The notes under the pieces were generated by a model. It did not search any database, was not told the DNA's origin, and saw nothing but the letters and a program-made list of their open reading frames with translations. Made by a program: the position numbers and the translations under genes. From Haloferacaceae archaeon (GTDB lineage: Archaea; Halobacteriota; Halobacteria; Halobacteriales; Haloferacaceae), in assembly GCA_003554115.1 (NCBI GenBank), contig PWFE01000015.1, positions 1 to 6,832 of the forward strand: a stretch of 6,832 bases of DNA, written 5' to 3'. Numbering within the stretch: the stretch's first letter is position 1; every line of letters begins with the position of its first letter. Shown one piece after another: positions 5,530-6,832 of the stretch.

Positions 5530-5564
5530 GTGTTCAGTATTGTGTCTTTAACCACACTGAACAC
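5530..5564. promoter_or_regulatory. Operator-like 9-bp inverted repeat
   Basis: GTGTTCAGT (5530-5538) and ACTGAACAC (5556-5564) are perfect inverted copies with 17 nt between them. Inside is a further GTG/CAC pair (5542-5544, 5553-5555). The left arm starts 3 bp from the amidotransferase TATA box, on its upstream (BRE) side. That position suits a dimeric regulator that recruits or blocks TFB/TBP. It also lies about 160 bp upstream of the divergent photolyase-like gene. It could alternatively be a hairpin in a transcript. Confidence 0.5.
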
Positions 5565-5723
5565 GATTTGTTATGGTTCGAAATCTAGTGCGACCGGAGA
5601 GATGGGAAAATGGTCGGACCAAAAGATGAACCCTAAGAAACATTTGCCTATCGATTTTGTGTGCTTTCGTTGTTCTGTACGAACTTCAAAACCCTTCTCA
5701 CCCGCGAGTGCTTGAGGACAGCT
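5565..5723. other. Upstream region of the photolyase-like gene
   Basis: I see no gene in these 159 nt. GGTTCGAAATC at 5575-5585 recalls a tRNA T-arm, but its flanks do not pair. TTCAAAAC (5685-5692) is a weak TATA candidate. GAGG at 5714-5717, six bases before the ATG at 5724, is a partial Shine-Dalgarno match, unusual among the nearly leaderless genes of this window. Confidence 0.35.
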
Positions 5724-6377
5724 ATGCAGTTGCATTGGCACCGCCGTAACCTTCGGCCGAGTCCGAATCCGGCGCTTTCGACCGCGTTCAGCGCGGCAAA
5801 ACGGACTGACAGTGCGGTAGTCTCGCTGTTCGTGCTGGATGATGCCATTTTGGCACGTGCCGACGCTTTGGGAGTTGCATTCATGCTTGGCTCACTTCAT
5901 GCGCTTCGAGACTGGTATCGAGACCATGGCAGCGACCTCGTGATACAGCACGGCGATCCAACCGACGTGGTGGGCCGCGTTGCTGAGACAATCGACGCCG
6001 AGACAGTCGTCTGGAACAGCGATCACTCACGGCTCGCCCAGGGCCGCGACCGTGCAGTCCAGCAGGCACTTGCTCGCGATGGCGTCGAGTACACTGCTGT
6101 CTCGAACGAACAGTCGACTGGGATACCAACCGCAGGTCGACTCGTTTCGGAGCCTGCGGCGTATCTGGTCGACCCAAACGAGTTCGGGATTGAAACCAGG
6201 GCAGTACCCCGACTTGCTGAGCTTGCTGAGGCTGAATACGATTCAACCCCACTCATCGCTGGCACCGAATCCGCACGAAAGCGATTAGAGGCACTGTCGA
6301 ACGGAACCACCTACCGGCGGTGTGACGACGCCACCGAGGTCGACACACAGTACGAGTTGGCACGCCGTTTAGGGTGA
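5724..6377 (+). pseudogene. Photolyase/cryptochrome homologue lacking the FAD-binding domain
   Basis: The start MQLHWHRRNLRPSPNPAL is the classic photolyase N-terminus (HWHRRDLR..DNPAL in intact enzymes). It continues through FVLDDAILA (36-44), GVAFMLGSLHALRDWYRDHG (50-69), SDLVIQHGDPTDVV (70-83) and ETVVWNSDHSRLAQGRDRAV (93-112), all of the Rossmann-like antenna domain (PF00875). The protein stops at 217 aa, where an intact enzyme of about 450-480 aa would enter the FAD-binding catalytic domain. The residues near 195-217 (TYRRCDD...ELARRLG) sit where 'YeerRd...SrLSphLrfG' is normally found. The 'DPYSVYTYFWRKW' region is also missing (about residues 150-165), and the conserved RDLR Asp is Asn. 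No FAD-domain sequence is seen in any frame downstream to 6832. It cannot repair DNA alone; it is most likely a decayed gene, less likely a stand-alone antenna-domain protein. ATG 5724 is preceded by GAGG. Confidence 0.8.
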
Positions 6378-6395
6378 GTCGTGTCGACGAAACGC

Positions 6396-6408
6396 CGGTG
6401 AAACACCG
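6396..6408. repeat. Small hairpin after the photolyase-like gene
   Basis: CGGTG (6396-6400) pairs with CACCG (6404-6408) around AAA, 19 nt after the TGA stop. A T-rich patch on the plus strand (TTGGTTTTAGTTTTGG, about 6459-6474) lies further on and could end plus-strand transcription. Evidence for a terminator is weak. Confidence 0.25.
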
Positions 6409-6464
6409 ATATCCAGACACCGCAAAGAATGATTAGGAGGCAAAACACGGTCCCGTCGTTGGTT

Positions 6465-6650
6465 TTAGTTTTGGAGAACGTGTTCACTGATTGCCACGCT
6501 GGGACTCGAACAGAGGAATATTCCACAAGCGACTCCCAACACGAGCGGAACCCAAGCGACTGCGAGGGGTGTGCTCAGGATGATGCCGATGACGGTGAGA
6601 TGACGCCGATCAGTCGACGTCAGCGTCCCACAGAGAAGGTTGTCGCTGGC
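6465..6650 (-). pseudogene. Hydrophobic tail in frame after a TAG stop (possible disrupted gene end)
   Basis: Reading on directly after the TAG at 6651-6653 of the upstream frame gives 61 more residues before TAA at 6465-6467. They begin ASDNLLCGTLTSTDRRHL and continue with a long hydrophobic run, LTVIGIILSTPLAVAWVPLV, then LGVACGIFLCSSPSVA. This is one long or two short membrane helices. Third positions are mostly G or C through the first two thirds, as in real genes here. There is no ATG, GTG or TTG until deep in the hydrophobic run, so it cannot be translated as a separate gene from a usual start. It is best read as the C-terminal membrane part of the upstream gene, now cut off by a nonsense codon; recoding and a sequencing error are alternatives. 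Confidence 0.5.
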
Positions 6651-6832
6651 CTAGCCACCGTGTTTTCGATACCAGATGCGCTCACCGACTGGAGACGCCC
6701 CCGCAGCGATTTCCAGTCGACGCAAGAACAACGCTTGAACCGCAAGCGTGATGACCAACTCAACCGGCTCGCCGTGTTCGTTGATCACGGTGACGACGCA
6801 GTGGCCATCCCGCTGGTCAATGGCATCAACGA
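6651..6832 (-). CDS. Uncharacterised protein, C-terminal part (cut by window edge)
   Basis: The frame enters from the right edge (first full codon at 6830) and ends in TAG at 6651-6653, giving 59 visible residues: VDAIDQRDGHCVVTVINEHG, then EPVELVITLAVQALFLRRLE, then IAAGASPVGERIWYRKHGG. A beta-hairpin (HCVVTVINEHGEPVELVI) followed by an amphipathic helix (LAVQALFLRRLEIA) is likely. Codon use is typical for the window, so this is a real gene or gene remnant. I do not recognise the family, and no catalytic or metal motif is visible. The TAG is followed in the same frame by a hydrophobic segment (6465-6650), so the natural end of this protein may lie further on. It faces the truncated photolyase-like gene. 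Confidence 0.7.
   Translation of the reverse strand, partial: VDAIDQRDGHCVVTVINEHGEPVELVITLAVQALFLRRLEIAAGASPVGERIWYRKHGG

Noticed and set aside
5575..5590. GGTTCGAAATC resembling a tRNA T-arm
   Set aside because: The flanks TATGG and TCTAG do not pair, and no cloverleaf is possible upstream.
6500..6515. GGGACTCGAAC on the plus strand, like a reverse tRNA T-arm
   Set aside because: The stem does not pair on the minus strand, and the bases lie within the hydrophobic coding-like frame.
6311..6526. 71-codon minus-strand frame with a short hydrophobic run
   Set aside because: It overlaps the photolyase-like gene end in antisense and the hydrophobic tail in another frame. It has no supporting promoter or motif.

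Overview
The window looks like the chromosome of a haloarchaeon (class Halobacteria). The predicted proteins are rich in Asp and Glu and use GC-ending codons. Several starts sit about 26 nt downstream of an A/T-rich TATA-like box with little or no leader, and several small proteins look like haloarchaeal conserved families. There are no rRNA, tRNA, CRISPR or intact transposase genes. It is mostly single-gene transcription units with many strand switches, not one long operon.

Left part (1-2223). The 5' end of a small gene runs off the left edge on the minus strand. It is divergent from a 103-aa orphan on the plus strand (179-490), and both may use one TATA box. A 197-aa orphan on the minus strand (576-1169) converges on it and has a clear leaderless promoter. 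Next is a Cupin_5/DUF985 protein (1281-1769, minus). About 290 nt without a gene follow, containing a nested hairpin (1916-1967). After that comes a 55-aa zinc-ribbon-like protein (2056-2223, minus).

Middle (2286-4814). A HAD-superfamily NagD-type phosphatase (2286-3056, minus) has all its catalytic motifs. A roughly 330-nt stretch with little in it leads to a 71-aa small acidic protein (3388-3603, plus). A short tandem repeat and a good TATA box precede an SppA-like S49 membrane protease (3784-4719, plus) with its Ser and Lys catalytic residues.

Right part (4815-6832). A class I glutamine amidotransferase-like protein (4815-5483, minus) has its Cys-His-Glu triad, and a 9-bp inverted repeat lies just upstream of its TATA box. 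Divergent from it is a photolyase/cryptochrome homologue (5724-6377, plus) that stops at the end of the N-terminal antenna domain and has no FAD-binding domain. At the right edge a minus-strand reading frame is cut by an in-frame TAG: a soluble stretch (6651-6832) is followed in the same frame by a hydrophobic tail with no start codon of its own (6465-6650). The last 1.1 kb therefore holds two apparently broken genes facing each other, which suggests local decay.

The genes do not form an obvious pathway. I found no convincing new multi-gene system. The items most worth a second look are the amber-split membrane-tail gene, the half photolyase, the nested hairpin, the operator-like repeat at 5530-5564 and the unlisted zinc-ribbon microprotein.
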